Source of the DNA: Shinella pollutisoli
GTDB lineage: Bacteria; Pseudomonadota; Alphaproteobacteria; Rhizobiales; Rhizobiaceae
Direction: 5' to 3'
Assembly: GCF_024609765.1 (NCBI RefSeq)
Contig: NZ_JANFDG010000029.1
Coordinates: 1-64,000, forward strand
DNA: 64,000 bases
In this document: in pieces, positions 37,007-46,749 of the stretch
Layout: every line of letters starts with the position of its first letter
Numbering within the stretch: the stretch's first letter is position 1
The notes under the pieces: model-generated
Databases searched by the model: none
Told to the model about the DNA's origin: nothing
The model's input: the letters and a program-made list of their open reading frames with translations, nothing else
Program-made: the position numbers and the translations under genes

Positions 37007-37933
37007 ATGACGACGATCCTCTTCGAGAATCCGATCTTCCTCGAGCACCAGACCCCCGAGGGCCATCCGGAGCGGGCCGACCGGCTGCGCGCACTGAACA
37101 TCGCGCTGGAGCACGAGCGCTTCGCCGCGCTCGCGCGCGAGAAGGCCCCGCAGGCGAACGAGGACCTCGTCCTGCTCGCCCATCCGGAAAGCCACCTGCG
37201 CGCTGTCATGCAGGCGATCCCGGAGGAGGGCATCAACCATTTCGAGGCCGATACCCATGCGAGCCCCGCGAGCCTCCAGGCGGCGCTGACGGGCGTCGGC
37301 GGGGCGGTCGCCGCGGTCGACGCCGTCCTCTCCGGCAAGGCCGACAACGCCTTCGTCGCCGCCCGCCCGCCCGGCCACCATGCCGAGCGCGAGAAGGCGA
37401 TGGGCTTCTGCTTCTTCAACAATGCCGCGATCGCCGCCCGCCACGCGCAGAAGGCCCATGGCGTCGAGCGCGTCGCCATCGTCGACTGGGACGTGCACCA
37501 CGGCAACGGCACGCAGGACATCTTCTGGGACGATCCCTCCGTGCTGTTCTGCTCGACGCACCAGATGCCGCTCTATCCCGGCACCGGCGCGAAGGACGAG
37601 ACGGGGGCCGGCAACATCGTCAACGCGCCGCTGTCGCCCGACACCGGCAGCGAGCATTTCCGCGAGGCCTTCAAGTCGCGCGTGCTGCCGCGCGTCGCCG
37701 ACTTCCGGCCGGACCTGATCATCGTCTCGGCGGGCTTCGACGCCCATCACCGCGACCCGCTGGCGCAGTTGAACCTCGTCGCCGAGGATTTCGACTGGGC
37801 GACGGCGAAGCTGATGGAGCTCGCCGACCGCTCGGCGCAGAACCGCGTCGTCAGCCTGCTGGAAGGCGGCTACGACCTGCAGGGGCTCGCCGAATCCGCC
37901 GCCACCCACATCCATCGCCTGATGAGAGGCTGA
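37007..37933 (+). CDS. Histone deacetylase family protein (acetylpolyamine amidohydrolase-like)
   Basis: A 308-residue zinc-dependent deacetylase of the arginase/HDAC fold. Catalytic and metal motifs: RPPGHHAE (His-His pair, about residue 125), [23 protein letters not shown] (Asp/His zinc ligands, about 165-176), [12 protein letters not shown] and LEGGYDL. Bacterial members act on acetylpolyamines or acetylated small molecules and proteins. It is followed 5 bases later by xseB, an arrangement common in rhizobia. Confidence 0.93.
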   Translation: MTTILFENPIFLEHQTPEGHPERADRLRALNIALEHERFAALAREKAPQANEDLVLLAHPESHLRAVMQAIPEEGINHFEADTHASPASLQAALTGVGGAVAAVDAVLSGKADNAFVAARPPGHHAEREKAMGFCFFNNAAIAARHAQKAHGVERVAIVDWDVHHGNGTQDIFWDDPSVLFCSTHQMPLYPGTGAKDETGAGNIVNAPLSPDTGSEHFREAFKSRVLPRVADFRPDLIIVSAGFDAHHRDPLAQLNLVAEDFDWATAKLMELADRSAQNRVVSLLEGGYDLQGLAESAATHIHRLMRG

Positions 37934-37938
37934 CACCC

Positions 37939-38196
37939 ATGACCAATGCCGCACCTTCCGCCCCGGACGTTTCCGCCCTCACCTTCGAGCAGGCCGTGGA
38001 GGAGCTGGAGAAGATCGTCGCCGCGCTGGAACGCGGCGACGTGGCGCTCGACCGCTCCATCGAGATCTACGAGCGCGGCGAGGCGCTGAAGAAGCACTGC
38101 GAGGCCCTGCTCTCCGCCGCCGAGAACCGCATCGAGAAGATCCGCCTCGACCGCGCCGGCAGGCCGCAGGGCACGGAGCCGCTCGACGGGGGGTGA
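37939..38196 (+). CDS. xseB: Exodeoxyribonuclease VII small subunit
   Basis: An 85-residue coiled-coil protein with the XseB signature [22 protein letters not shown] followed by [15 protein letters not shown]. It forms the ExoVII nuclease with XseA (not in this window). Complete; sits between the HDAC-like and pirin genes. Confidence 0.93.
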   Translation: MTNAAPSAPDVSALTFEQAVEELEKIVAALERGDVALDRSIEIYERGEALKKHCEALLSAAENRIEKIRLDRAGRPQGTEPLDGG

Positions 38197-38294
38197 AGGC
38201 CCCGTTCCCTGACCACACCGTCAACCGCCCGCGCCCTATCCATGCTCCGCTTGCCCCGCTAGCATTGCGCCATCGACAACAGAAGGAGGGCGCC

Positions 38295-39218
38295 ATGAGC
38301 TTCTTTCCCGGAAAGGACCCGGAGGCAGGCGATGCTGCGGCCTGCGATGCGCTGGAGCACCTGATCATCCCGCGCACGAGCGACATCGGCGGCTTCGCGG
38401 TGCGGCGCGCGCTGCCGACGGCGAAGCGCCGGCTGGTCGGGCCGTTCATCTTCTTCGACCGGATGGGGCCGGCGCTGCTGAAAGCCGGCGAGGCGATCGA
38501 CGTGAAGCCGCATCCGCATATCGGCCTTTCCACCGTCACCTATCTCTTCGACGGCGAGATCAAGCACCGCGACAGCCTCGGCACCGAGATGGTGATCGCG
38601 CCCGGCGACGTGAACCTGATGACGGCGGGGCGCGGCATCGTCCATTCCGAGCGTTCGCCGGAGAACCTCCGCGGGCGGCCGCAGTCCCTCTCCGGCCTGC
38701 AGACCTGGCTGGCGCTGCCGGACCACCTGGAGGAGAGCGTCCCGGTCTTCGCCCACACGACGGCGGCGGAGCTGCCGTCCTTCTCGGCGGACGGCATTTC
38801 CGGGCGCACGATCATCGGCCGCTACGAGGGCCATGCCTCGCCGGTCCGCGTGCCGACCGACACGCTCTATACCGACCTGACGCTTTCGCCGGGCGCCGCA
38901 GCACCGCTCGCCGCCGACTGGGAGGAGCGTGCGGTCTACGTGCTTTCCGGCACGGTGGACGTGGCGGGCGATCTCTTCGAGGCCGACCGGCTGCTCGTCT
39001 TCCGGCCCGGCGACGCGATCACGCTGAAGGCGGGCGCGCAGGGCTGTCACCTGATGCTGTTCGGCGGTGCGGCGCTCGGCTCGAAGCGCTATATCTGGTG
39101 GAATTTCGTCTCCTCCTCGAAGGAGCGGATCGAGCAGGCGAAGGAGGAGTGGCGCACCGGCCACTTCGACATCGTGCCCGGCGACGAGGAGGAATTCGTG
39201 CCGCTGCCCGCCGGCTGA
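38295..39218 (+). CDS. Pirin family bicupin protein
   Basis: A 307-residue protein with two cupin domains. The N-terminal metal site is seen in HPHIGLSTVTYLFDGEIKHRDS and the conserved IVHSERSPE segment; the C-terminal cupin includes the WEERAVYVLSGTV strand. Bacterial pirins can act as quercetinase-like dioxygenases or regulators; the substrate is not evident. The ATG at 38295 has AGGAGGG at good spacing. It interrupts the usual xseB-dxs neighbourhood together with two DUF1801 genes. Confidence 0.92.
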   Translation: MSFFPGKDPEAGDAAACDALEHLIIPRTSDIGGFAVRRALPTAKRRLVGPFIFFDRMGPALLKAGEAIDVKPHPHIGLSTVTYLFDGEIKHRDSLGTEMVIAPGDVNLMTAGRGIVHSERSPENLRGRPQSLSGLQTWLALPDHLEESVPVFAHTTAAELPSFSADGISGRTIIGRYEGHASPVRVPTDTLYTDLTLSPGAAAPLAADWEERAVYVLSGTVDVAGDLFEADRLLVFRPGDAITLKAGAQGCHLMLFGGAALGSKRYIWWNFVSSSKERIEQAKEEWRTGHFDIVPGDEEEFVPLPAG

Positions 39219-39253
39219 CAAAATCGGGTGCGACGATGGCGCGGAGGAGAACC

Positions 39254-39688
39254 ATGGAACGCAAGACGCCGAAGACGAAACCGGACGAGGTGGTGCTGCT
39301 TTCGGGCGGCAATCCGCAGATCGCCAAGGGCTACGGCGACGGCCCGGTGCAGGCCTATATCGCCGCCATGCCCGGCTGGAAGAGCGACGTCGGCCGGAGA
39401 ATCGACGCGCTGATCGAAAAGACCGTGCCGGACGTCGCCAAGGCGGTCAAATGGAACTCGCCGCTCTACGGCATCGAGGGCGACGGCTGGTTCCTCAGCC
39501 TCCATTGCTTCGCGAAATACATCAAGCTCGCCTTCTTCCGCGGCACCTCGCTCGATCCGGTGCCGCCGGTCGCCTCGAAGACGGCGGAGGCGCGCTATTT
39601 CCATATCCACGAGGGCGACGACCTGGACGAGGCGCTGCTTTCCCGCTGGATCGAACAGGCGAGCCGGCTTCCCGGCGAGCGCATGTAG
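39254..39688 (+). CDS. DUF1801 family protein
   Basis: A 144-residue protein of the DUF1801 (YdhG/YjbR-like) fold, with the family's AVKWNSPLYGIEG(D)GWF and FAKYIKLAFFRG segments near the middle. The ATG at 39254 is chosen because GGAGGA precedes it; an ATG at 39236 would give a short Arg-rich extension. The next gene, 10 bases downstream, is a second DUF1801-type protein. Function unknown. Confidence 0.83.
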   Translation: MERKTPKTKPDEVVLLSGGNPQIAKGYGDGPVQAYIAAMPGWKSDVGRRIDALIEKTVPDVAKAVKWNSPLYGIEGDGWFLSLHCFAKYIKLAFFRGTSLDPVPPVASKTAEARYFHIHEGDDLDEALLSRWIEQASRLPGERM

Positions 39689-39698
39689 GAGACGGACC

Positions 39699-40097
39699 AT
39701 GGAGCAGACGGAATCGCCATCCGAGAAGATCGATGCGCGGATCGCGGAACTCGCCGACTGGCGCGGCGAGACGCTGGCGCGGCTGCGCGCGCTCGTCCGC
39801 GAGGCCGATCCCGACGTGGTCGAGGAATGGAAGTGGCGCGGCGTGCCCGTCTGGTCGCATGCCGGCATCCTGTGCACCGGCGAGACCTACAAGGCGGTCG
39901 TGAAGATGACCTTCGCCAAGGGGGCGTCGCTTCCGGATCCGAAGGGCCTCTTCAACGCCAGCCTCGACGGCAACACGCGCCGCGCCATCGATGTCCGCGA
40001 GGGCGACCGGATCGACGCGGAGGCGCTGAAGGCGCTTGTCCGCGAGGCCGTGGCGCTGAACGTCGCGGCGCGGGCGAAACGGTCCGGCAAGGGCTGA
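39699..40097 (+). CDS. DUF1801 family protein (second copy)
   Basis: A 132-residue protein with the DUF1801-type core: ADPDVVEEWKWRGVPVWSHAG and KAVVKMTFAKGASLPDP. It is clearly related in fold to the preceding protein but diverged in sequence, so the pair may be an old duplication or separate acquisitions. Known as DUF1801/YdeI-like domains, with no established activity. It is in the same orientation, 10 bases from the upstream gene. Confidence 0.83.
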   Translation: MEQTESPSEKIDARIAELADWRGETLARLRALVREADPDVVEEWKWRGVPVWSHAGILCTGETYKAVVKMTFAKGASLPDPKGLFNASLDGNTRRAIDVREGDRIDAEALKALVREAVALNVAARAKRSGKG

Positions 40098-40253
40098 GCG
40101 GCGGCTGCGGCGTTTCTCCGGTATCAATCCGGAGAAATCGGTTCTAGACTGGCCGAAACGGTTGAAATCGCGCGCCGCATTCTGCATGGACGGGGCGAGC
40201 CTGCCGGCTCTCCGAGCGGACGGTCCGGCCAGGCGTGACGAAGAGGCACGAGA

Positions 40254-42173
40254 GTGACAAAAGCACCCGCCACCCCCCTGCTCGACACGGTCCGCATCCC
40301 GGCCGACCTCAAGGCCGTGCCGGACCGCGACCTGCCGCAACTGGCAGGCGAGCTGCGCGCGGAGATGATCGACGCCGTCTCGCGCACGGGCGGGCATCTG
40401 GGCGCCGGGCTCGGCGTGGTGGAGCTCACCATCGCCATCCACAAGGTCTTCGACACGCCGCACGACCGGCTGATCTTCGACGTCGGCCACCAGTGCTATC
40501 CGCACAAGATCCTGACCGGAAGGCGCGACCGCATCCGCACGCTGCGCCAGGAGGGCGGGCTCTCCGGCTTCACCCGCCGGGCGGAGAGCGAGTACGATCC
40601 GTTCGGCGCCGCGCATTCCTCGACATCGATTTCCGCCGGCCTCGGCATGGCGGTGGCCGCCGACCTTTCCGGCGAGAACCGCAACGTGATCGCCGTCATC
40701 GGCGACGGCGCCATGTCGGCCGGCATGGCCTACGAGGCGCTCAACAATGCCGGCGCGCTCGACGCCCGCCTGATCGTCATCCTCAACGACAACGACATGT
40801 CGATCGCGCCGCCGACCGGGGCGATGAGCGCCTACCTGGCGCGGCTCGCCTCGGGCCGCACCTACATGGGTTTCCGCGAGCTCGGCAAGAAGCTGACGGC
40901 CTATCTCGGCAAGACGGTCGACCGCGCCATCACCCGCGCCGTCGAGCACGCCCGCGGCTACGTGACCGGCGGCACGCTGTTCGAGGAGATGGGCTTCTAT
41001 CACATCGGCCCGATCGACGGGCATTCCTTCGAGCACCTGCTGCCCGTGCTGCGCAACGTGCGCGACAATGCCAGGGGACCGGTGCTGATCCATGTGGTGA
41101 CGCAGAAGGGCAAGGGCTATCCGCCGGCCGAGGCGGCCGCCGACAAGTACCACGGCGTCAACACCTTCGACGTCATCACCGGCGCGCAGGCGAAGGCCAA
41201 GCCGAACGCGCCCGCCTACACCGCCGTCTTCGCCGAGGCGCTGGTGCAGGAGGCGGGCTATGACGAGAAGATCGTCGGCGTCACCGCCGCCATGCCGTCG
41301 GGCACCGGGCTCGACAAGCTCGCCATCGCCTTCCCCGAGCGCACCTTCGACGTCGGCATCGCCGAGCAGCATGCCGTCACCTTCGCGGCGGGGCTCGCGG
41401 CGGAAGGGTACAAGCCGTTCTGCGCGCTCTACTCCACCTTCCTGCAGCGCGGCTACGACCAGGTGGTGCACGACGTGGCGATCCAGGGTCTGCCGGTGCG
41501 CTTCCCCATCGACCGCGCCGGCTTCGTCGGCGCCGACGGGCCGACGCATGCGGGCTCCTTCGACACCGCCTATCTCGCCGCCCTTCCCGGCTTCGTGGTG
41601 ATGGCGGCGGCCGACGAGGCGGAGCTGAAGCACATGGTGCGCACCGCAGCGGCTCACGACGACGGCCCGATCTCCTTCCGCTATCCGCGCGGCGAGGGCG
41701 TCGGCGTCGAGATGCCGGCGCGCGGGGAGATCCTTGCCATCGGCAAGGGTCGCGTGGTCAAGCAGGGCTCCAAGGTGGCGCTCCTCTCCTTCGGCACGCG
41801 CCTTGCCGACTGTTTGCTGGCCGCCGAGGACCTCGACGCGGCGGGCCTTTCCACCACGGTCGCCGACGCCCGCTTCGCAAAACCCCTCGACCATGACCTT
41901 ATCCGCCAGCTCGCCCGCCATCACGAGGTGCTGATCACCGTCGAGGAGGGCTCGGTCGGCGGCTTCGGCAGCCACGTGCTGCAGTTCCTGGCGGTGGAAG
42001 GGCTGATCGACCACGGGCTGAAGGTGCGGCCGATGGTGCTGCCGGACATCTGGATGGAGCAGGCCAAGCCCGAGGCGATGTATGCCAAAGCCGGCCTCGA
42101 CCGCGCCGGCATCGTCGCCACCGTCTTCCAGGCACTCGGCCAGAAGGCCGTCGGCGTCGGCGCGGCGGGGTGA
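40254..42173 (+). CDS. dxs: 1-deoxy-D-xylulose-5-phosphate synthase
   Basis: A 639-residue ThDP enzyme catalysing the first step of the MEP isoprenoid pathway from pyruvate and glyceraldehyde 3-phosphate. Motifs: [30 protein letters not shown], the thiamine-binding [16 protein letters not shown] and the [15 protein letters not shown] segment, plus the C-terminal [13 protein letters not shown]. The start is GTG at 40254. Its partner ispH is at 13517. It is followed by a RIME-like element. Confidence 0.97.
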   Translation: MTKAPATPLLDTVRIPADLKAVPDRDLPQLAGELRAEMIDAVSRTGGHLGAGLGVVELTIAIHKVFDTPHDRLIFDVGHQCYPHKILTGRRDRIRTLRQEGGLSGFTRRAESEYDPFGAAHSSTSISAGLGMAVAADLSGENRNVIAVIGDGAMSAGMAYEALNNAGALDARLIVILNDNDMSIAPPTGAMSAYLARLASGRTYMGFRELGKKLTAYLGKTVDRAITRAVEHARGYVTGGTLFEEMGFYHIGPIDGHSFEHLLPVLRNVRDNARGPVLIHVVTQKGKGYPPAEAAADKYHGVNTFDVITGAQAKAKPNAPAYTAVFAEALVQEAGYDEKIVGVTAAMPSGTGLDKLAIAFPERTFDVGIAEQHAVTFAAGLAAEGYKPFCALYSTFLQRGYDQVVHDVAIQGLPVRFPIDRAGFVGADGPTHAGSFDTAYLAALPGFVVMAAADEAELKHMVRTAAAHDDGPISFRYPRGEGVGVEMPARGEILAIGKGRVVKQGSKVALLSFGTRLADCLLAAEDLDAAGLSTTVADARFAKPLDHDLIRQLARHHEVLITVEEGSVGGFGSHVLQFLAVEGLIDHGLKVRPMVLPDIWMEQAKPEAMYAKAGLDRAGIVATVFQALGQKAVGVGAAG

Positions 42174-42191
42174 TCTTTTAGAATCGGCTGC

Positions 42192-42329
42192 GCCCCTCAT
42201 CCGCCTGCCGGCATCTTCTCCCCGCAAGCGGGGAGAAGGGGTTTGTCGGGGCGTTTTCCGAAGGAAGCCTTAGCCGGGTTCCCTTTCTCCCCGCTTGCGG
42301 GGAGAAGTCGCGGCAGCGGGATGAGGGGC
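42192..42329. repeat. RIME-like palindromic intergenic element
   Basis: GCCCCTCATCCGCCTGCCGG at the left and GCAGCGGGATGAGGGGC at the right, each with a CTTCTCCCCGC-GCGGGGAGAAG-type hairpin, and an unrelated spacer with a TTTTCC core between. It lies between the convergent dxs and DUF4424 genes. Confidence 0.85.
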
Positions 42330-42340
42330 CTTTCGCGGCC

Positions 42341-43351
42341 CTACTGCATCGCCGCCATCGGCTTCAGCAGCAGGATGTCGATGTCGCGTTCCGGGTAGAA
42401 ATCCTTCGCCTTCATCTCGAAGGTGGTCGGGCCGGTCTTGCGGACGCCGTCGCCGCAGAAGCTGACGAGGTTTTCCGGCGCCCCCTTGTCGACGGTGAGC
42501 GTGAAGTCGCGGATCGGGCCGCTCCAGTTGGCACCGGTCGTCAGCACGTAGGAGATCCAGTTCTCGACGAGATAGGATTTTCCCGCCGCCATGTCCTTCT
42601 CCGACTGCACGGCGCGGCGCACGATGTCGTCCTCGATGCAGTAGCGCTTGCGGTAGTCCTCGAAGCGCTCGCCCTTGCCGGCGCCGTCCTCCAGGAAGGT
42701 GATGCCGACCGTGCCGCCGACGCCCGGACGGTAGCGGTGCTGCACGGCGACCTCGCGGCCCGCCGGAAAGGTCGTGCGCCACCAGTAGACGGATTTCAGC
42801 GTCCAGAGCGGCGTGCGATGGTCCTTCATGCCGGTGCCGTCGTCGTCGTAGCTGTCGACGAAGATGATGCCGCGGGAAATCCAGTCCCCGGCCACCTCGG
42901 CGGGAAGCTTTTCCAGCGCCGCCTTCGTCGCTTCCGCATAGGGCAGCAGCGGGACGCCGCGGGCGACGAGGTCCCCGGTGACGTCGAGGCCGGCGGCCTC
43001 CGCGCGCTGCTGCAGGTTGACGGCGACCGCCCGGCCGTCCTGCGCGGCGGTGAAGGCGAGGTAGTTGTCCGTCTCCGTGTCGTCGAGGGCGACATTGGCA
43101 TAGGGGTCGCCGCCGATCTCCGGCATCGGGAAGGCGACGAGGCCGGAGACGTCCTTGTCCGAGGTGTTGGTGAAGACGTAGTCGACGCGGATCTCCGTCG
43201 GCGAGATGAAGAGCGCCTCGCGCGTCATCTCCACGTCCGGCGAGCGCACGAAGGTGAGGCCGCCCGCCTTCAGCTCGGCCATGGTGTCGTTCGCCGCGGC
43301 GGGCGCGGCGGCGAGAGCGAGAAGCGCAAGCAGGCTGAGAAGGGCTTTCAT
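42341..43351 (-). CDS. DUF4424 family secreted protein
   Basis: A 336-residue secreted protein with a Sec signal peptide (cleavage near AAPAAAND). The mature domain matches DUF4424: LKAGGLTFVRSPDVEMTREALFIS, YVFTNTSDKDVSGLVAFPMPEI, and a conserved C-terminal FCGDG and ERDIDILLL. Found in Rhizobiales and Pseudomonadales; function unknown, periplasmic. The ATG at 43351 follows GAGGACGACC. It is divergent from the small secreted gene at 43527. Confidence 0.86.
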   Translation of the reverse strand: MKALLSLLALLALAAAPAAANDTMAELKAGGLTFVRSPDVEMTREALFISPTEIRVDYVFTNTSDKDVSGLVAFPMPEIGGDPYANVALDDTETDNYLAFTAAQDGRAVAVNLQQRAEAAGLDVTGDLVARGVPLLPYAEATKAALEKLPAEVAGDWISRGIIFVDSYDDDGTGMKDHRTPLWTLKSVYWWRTTFPAGREVAVQHRYRPGVGGTVGITFLEDGAGKGERFEDYRKRYCIEDDIVRRAVQSEKDMAAGKSYLVENWISYVLTTGANWSGPIRDFTLTVDKGAPENLVSFCGDGVRKTGPTTFEMKAKDFYPERDIDILLLKPMAAMQ

Positions 43352-43526
43352 GGTCGTCCTCGGAGGGTCAGGCCTTGCGATATCAGCCGAAATCCCCTTC
43401 GCCGGCAAGGCCTCATCCTTTCTCAACCATGCCGCTTTGCCCGGGCGTAACCATGTCCCTTGGCCGTTCCGCAACCTCCCGCCGCTAGTCTTGCCGGCAA
43501 CGAGAAAAGACCGGACAGGGAATACC

Positions 43527-43799
43527 ATGCGCCATCTGCCGATTGCGGCCGCCGCCGCGATGCTTTGCCACGCCGCCGTCGCCGCGGCCGAGGAGCGGCC
43601 CTCGCACGACCCCGCCGTCGAGGCGGCGGCGATCGCCATCCTGCAGAAGAAGCTGCCGGAGATCCGCAAGTCGCACGGCATCGCCGACAGGCCGGTGATC
43701 GTCCGCAGGCCCGACGACGCGGCGAAGCCGCAGGGGATCGCCGCGATCGTCGAGCCCGGCGAGGGCCCCTCCCCGACCGGCCGGATCATCTGGCTCTGA
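43527..43799 (+). CDS. Small secreted protein, unknown
   Basis: A 90-residue protein with a signal peptide (cleavage near AVAAAEE, about residue 21) and a short charged mature part (ILQKKLPEIRKSHGIADRP). It ends with a GPSPTGRIIWL tail. I do not recognise the family. It lies between the divergent DUF4424 gene and tlyA. Codon use and position support a real gene, but only moderately. Confidence 0.6.
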   Translation: MRHLPIAAAAAMLCHAAVAAAEERPSHDPAVEAAAIAILQKKLPEIRKSHGIADRPVIVRRPDDAAKPQGIAAIVEPGEGPSPTGRIIWL

Positions 43800-43854
43800 C
43801 GGCGGCGGTGATGCCGGCTCTTGCCAGCGCCGCGCCGAGGCGGCATGAGAGGCG

Positions 43855-44601
43855 ATGCCTCACGAACCCACCCGCCTCGACCAGCTCCTCGTCAATGCCG
43901 GCCTCTTCGCCAGCCGCTCGCGGGCGCGCGACGCGATCGCCCGCGGCACGGTCCGCGTCGACGGCCGCGTGATCACCAAGCCGGGCGCCGCCGTCCTGCC
44001 CTCCGCCGTCCTTGCCGTGGACGATCCGGCGCAGGCCTACGTCTCGCGCGCGGCGCTGAAGCTGATTGCGGCACTCGACGGCTTCGGCCTCGATCCGGCG
44101 GGCCGCGACTGCCTCGACATCGGCGCCTCCACCGGCGGCTTCACGCAGGTGCTGCTGGAGCGCGGCGCGCGCCACGTCGTCGCCGTCGACGTCGGCCACG
44201 ACCAGCTGCACCCGAGCCTCCGCGACGATCCGCGCGTGACCAATCTCGAAGGGCTGAACGCCCGCGCGCTCGGCCGGGCCGACCTCGGCGGGCGCGAGAT
44301 CGGCGCGGTCGTCTCCGACGTCTCCTTCATCTCGCTGAAGCTGGCGCTGCCGCCGGCGCTCGCGCTCGCGGCACCCGGCGCCTTCTGCGCGCTGCTCGTC
44401 AAGCCGCAGTTCGAGGCCGGCCGCGCGGCGATCGGCAAGGCGGGCCTGCTCAAGGACCCGGAGAGCGCGCCGCAGGTCGCCGCCGGGCTGGAGCGCTGGC
44501 TCGCGGAGGAGATGGGCTGGAAAAGCCTCGGCCTCATCCCCTCGCCGATTTCCGGCGGCGACGGCAATGTCGAATTCCTGCTCGGAGGCCTGAAGCCATG
44601 A
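43855..44601 (+). CDS. tlyA: TlyA-family rRNA methyltransferase/hemolysin-like protein
   Basis: A 248-residue protein with an N-terminal S4 RNA-binding domain (TRLDQLLVNAGLFASRSRARDAIARGTVRVDG) and an FtsJ-like SAM methyltransferase domain (CLDIGASTGGFTQVLLERGA, then VAVDVGHDQLHPSLR). In mycobacteria TlyA 2'-O-methylates 16S and 23S rRNA. The ATG of the next gene overlaps its stop by 4 bases. Confidence 0.9.
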   Translation: MPHEPTRLDQLLVNAGLFASRSRARDAIARGTVRVDGRVITKPGAAVLPSAVLAVDDPAQAYVSRAALKLIAALDGFGLDPAGRDCLDIGASTGGFTQVLLERGARHVVAVDVGHDQLHPSLRDDPRVTNLEGLNARALGRADLGGREIGAVVSDVSFISLKLALPPALALAAPGAFCALLVKPQFEAGRAAIGKAGLLKDPESAPQVAAGLERWLAEEMGWKSLGLIPSPISGGDGNVEFLLGGLKP

Positions 44602-45848
44602 CCGCCGAAACGCTCACCGTCTCCCGGCTCGGCAGCGGCGGCGACGGCATCGCCGACGCACCCGGCGGGCCGGTCTACGTGCCCTTCTCGCTGCCCGGCG
44701 AGACGGTGGCCGTGGCGCGTGTGAAGAACCACGGGACGATCCTCTCCATCGCCAAGACCTCACCCGAGCGGGCGGAGCCGCCCTGCGTGCATTTCGGGCC
44801 GGACGGGAAGAACGGCACCTGCGGCGGCTGCACGCTGCAGCACGCGGGCGACGCGCTCTACCATGCCTTCAAGCGCGACCTCGTCGTCAACGCGCTGAAA
44901 TCGAAGGGGCTTGTCGCGGACGTGGCGCCGCTCGTCATCGCCCGGCCGGGCGAGCGCCGCCGCGTCGTCTTCACCGCGCGCCGGACGGAGAAGGGCATGC
45001 TGCTGGGCTTCAACCAGGCCGGCAGCCACCACATCGTCTCCATCGACCACTGTCCGATCAGCAGCCCCGGCATCGTCTCGCGGCTCGGGACGATCCGCCG
45101 CGTGGCGGGCGCGATCGCCACCGGCGCCGAGCCGTTCCGCATCACCGTTCTGGAGACGCTGACCGGCCTCGACCTCGCCTTCGAGGGCGTGAAAAAGGTG
45201 GGCGACCGGGAGCGGCGGGCGGTGACGGAATGCGTGCTCGCCACGCGCGGTATCGCCCGGGTGACGAGCGACGGCGAGGTGCTGATTTCGCCGGAGCGGC
45301 CGGAGATCGACTTCGGCGGCGTCATCGTCTCGCCGCCGCCGGGCGGCTTCACCCAGGCGACGAAGCCCGCCGAGGACGCCATGGCCGACATCGTGCTCGC
45401 CGCCATCGGCAAGGCGAAACGCGTCGCCGACCTCTTCGCCGGCGCCGGCACCTTCTCGCTGAGGATCGCCCGCAAGGTGCGGGTGCATGCCGTCGAGGGC
45501 GAGGAGAAGGCGCTGAAGGCGCTCGACCATGCCGCGCGCAACACGCAGGGGCTGAAGCCGGTGACGGTGGAGAAGCGCGACCTCTTCCGCCGCCCGCTGA
45601 TGGCCTCCGAGCTCAAGGCCTACGACGCCGTCGTCTTCGACCCGCCGCGCGCCGGCGCCGAGGACCAGTGCCGCGAGCTCGCTCGCTCCGGCGTGAAGAC
45701 GATCGTCGCCGTCTCCTGCAATCCGCTGACGCTCGCCCGCGACCTCGCGATCCTGACGGCCGCGGGCTACCGCATCCGGCTCGTCACGCCGATCGACCAG
45801 TTCCTCTGGTCGGCGCATGTCGAGGCCGTGGCGGTGCTGGAGAAATAA
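44598..45848 (+). CDS. RNA (uracil-5-)-methyltransferase-like, RlmD/TrmA family
   Basis: A 416-residue class I SAM-dependent RNA methyltransferase. An N-terminal TRAM-like region is followed by iron-sulfur cluster cysteines (CVHFGPDGKNGTCGGCTLQH), then the SAM-binding VADLFAGAGTFSLRIA, the FDPPRAGAEDQ motif and the catalytic cysteine in VSCNPLTLARDL. It is expected to methylate a uridine of 23S rRNA or tRNA. The start overlaps tlyA by 4 bases. Confidence 0.93.
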   Translation: MTAETLTVSRLGSGGDGIADAPGGPVYVPFSLPGETVAVARVKNHGTILSIAKTSPERAEPPCVHFGPDGKNGTCGGCTLQHAGDALYHAFKRDLVVNALKSKGLVADVAPLVIARPGERRRVVFTARRTEKGMLLGFNQAGSHHIVSIDHCPISSPGIVSRLGTIRRVAGAIATGAEPFRITVLETLTGLDLAFEGVKKVGDRERRAVTECVLATRGIARVTSDGEVLISPERPEIDFGGVIVSPPPGGFTQATKPAEDAMADIVLAAIGKAKRVADLFAGAGTFSLRIARKVRVHAVEGEEKALKALDHAARNTQGLKPVTVEKRDLFRRPLMASELKAYDAVVFDPPRAGAEDQCRELARSGVKTIVAVSCNPLTLARDLAILTAAGYRIRLVTPIDQFLWSAHVEAVAVLEK

Positions 45849-45854
45849 GCGGCC

Positions 45855-46682
45855 TCAGTGCCGTTCCATCAGGAAGGCGAGGAGGTCGCGGGTGATGTCC
45901 GCCTTGTGGGTGGCGAGCAGGCCGTGCGGCGCGCCCTCGTATTCGATCAGCCGGCTTCCCGAGATGCCGCGCGCGGCCGCCCGCGCCGAGGCGTCGATCG
46001 GCACCGTCTCGTCCTTGGTGCCGTGGACGATCAGCGTCGGCACGGAGAAGGCCGCGAGATCGCCGCGGAAATCCGTGGTGGCGAAGGCCTTCGCGCAGGC
46101 CAGCGTCGGATGCAGCCCCGCCAGCATCGACTGGCTCACCGACCAGTCGAGCACCTCCTGGCTCACCGGGTGCTCGAAGAAGCCGACGCCGTAGAAGCTC
46201 TGGAAGAACTGGGCGAAGAACTGGGCGCGATCCTTCCGGATGCCGGCCTCTATCCCGTCGAAGGTCGATTGCGGCGTGCCGTCAGGGTTGTCGGGGGTCT
46301 TCAGCATGTAGGGCACGACGGAGGCGATCAGCCCGGCCTGGCGGATGTTGCGGCCGCCGTGCCGGCTCATGTAGCGCGCGACCTCGCCGCCGCCCATGGA
46401 GAAGCCGATCAGCGCCGCATTCTCCGCGCCGGTGGCGGCGATGACGTCGGCGAGATCGTCGGCGAGCGTGTCGTAGTCGTAGCCGGCCCAGGGCTGGGCG
46501 GAGCGGCCGAAGCCGCGGCGGTCGTAGGCGATCGCCCGCATGCCGGCCTCGGCGATGGCGAGCGCATGGTCGTCCCAGCTGTCGGCCGACAGCGGCCAGC
46601 CGTGGAGGAGGATGACGGGGCGACCCTCGCCCCACTGTTTGACGTAGAGCGTCGTCCCGTCGCGTGTCTCGATCGTGGCCAT
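45855..46682 (-). CDS. Alpha/beta hydrolase, non-heme chloroperoxidase/esterase-like
   Basis: A 275-residue alpha/beta-hydrolase with oxyanion HGWPLSADSWDDH, nucleophile elbow GFSMGGGE (Ser about residue 98) and a late catalytic histidine in GAPHGLLATH. The FRGDLAAFSVPTLIVHGTKDETVPID segment holds the acid. Such proteins are annotated as cofactor-free haloperoxidases but mostly act as esterases. It is convergent with the RNA methyltransferase gene 6 bases away. Confidence 0.88.
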   Translation of the reverse strand: MATIETRDGTTLYVKQWGEGRPVILLHGWPLSADSWDDHALAIAEAGMRAIAYDRRGFGRSAQPWAGYDYDTLADDLADVIAATGAENAALIGFSMGGGEVARYMSRHGGRNIRQAGLIASVVPYMLKTPDNPDGTPQSTFDGIEAGIRKDRAQFFAQFFQSFYGVGFFEHPVSQEVLDWSVSQSMLAGLHPTLACAKAFATTDFRGDLAAFSVPTLIVHGTKDETVPIDASARAAARGISGSRLIEYEGAPHGLLATHKADITRDLLAFLMERH

Positions 46683-46749
46683 GGCGTTTCCTCTCGATTG
46701 GAATCGGGGAGGAAAGCCGGAGGCGGCGGATTGTTCCGCCGCGGGAGGC

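Noticed and set aside
43370-43413. A 9-bp inverted repeat (AGGCCTTGC / GCAAGGCCT) upstream of the DUF4424 gene as an operator
   Set aside because: Arms are exact but 26 bases apart and common by chance in GC-rich DNA; no second line of evidence.
43821-45848. A single 675-residue protein covering tlyA and the RNA methyltransferase
   Set aside because: The first half is a shifted frame of tlyA; the methyltransferase itself starts at the ATG at 44598, which overlaps the tlyA stop.
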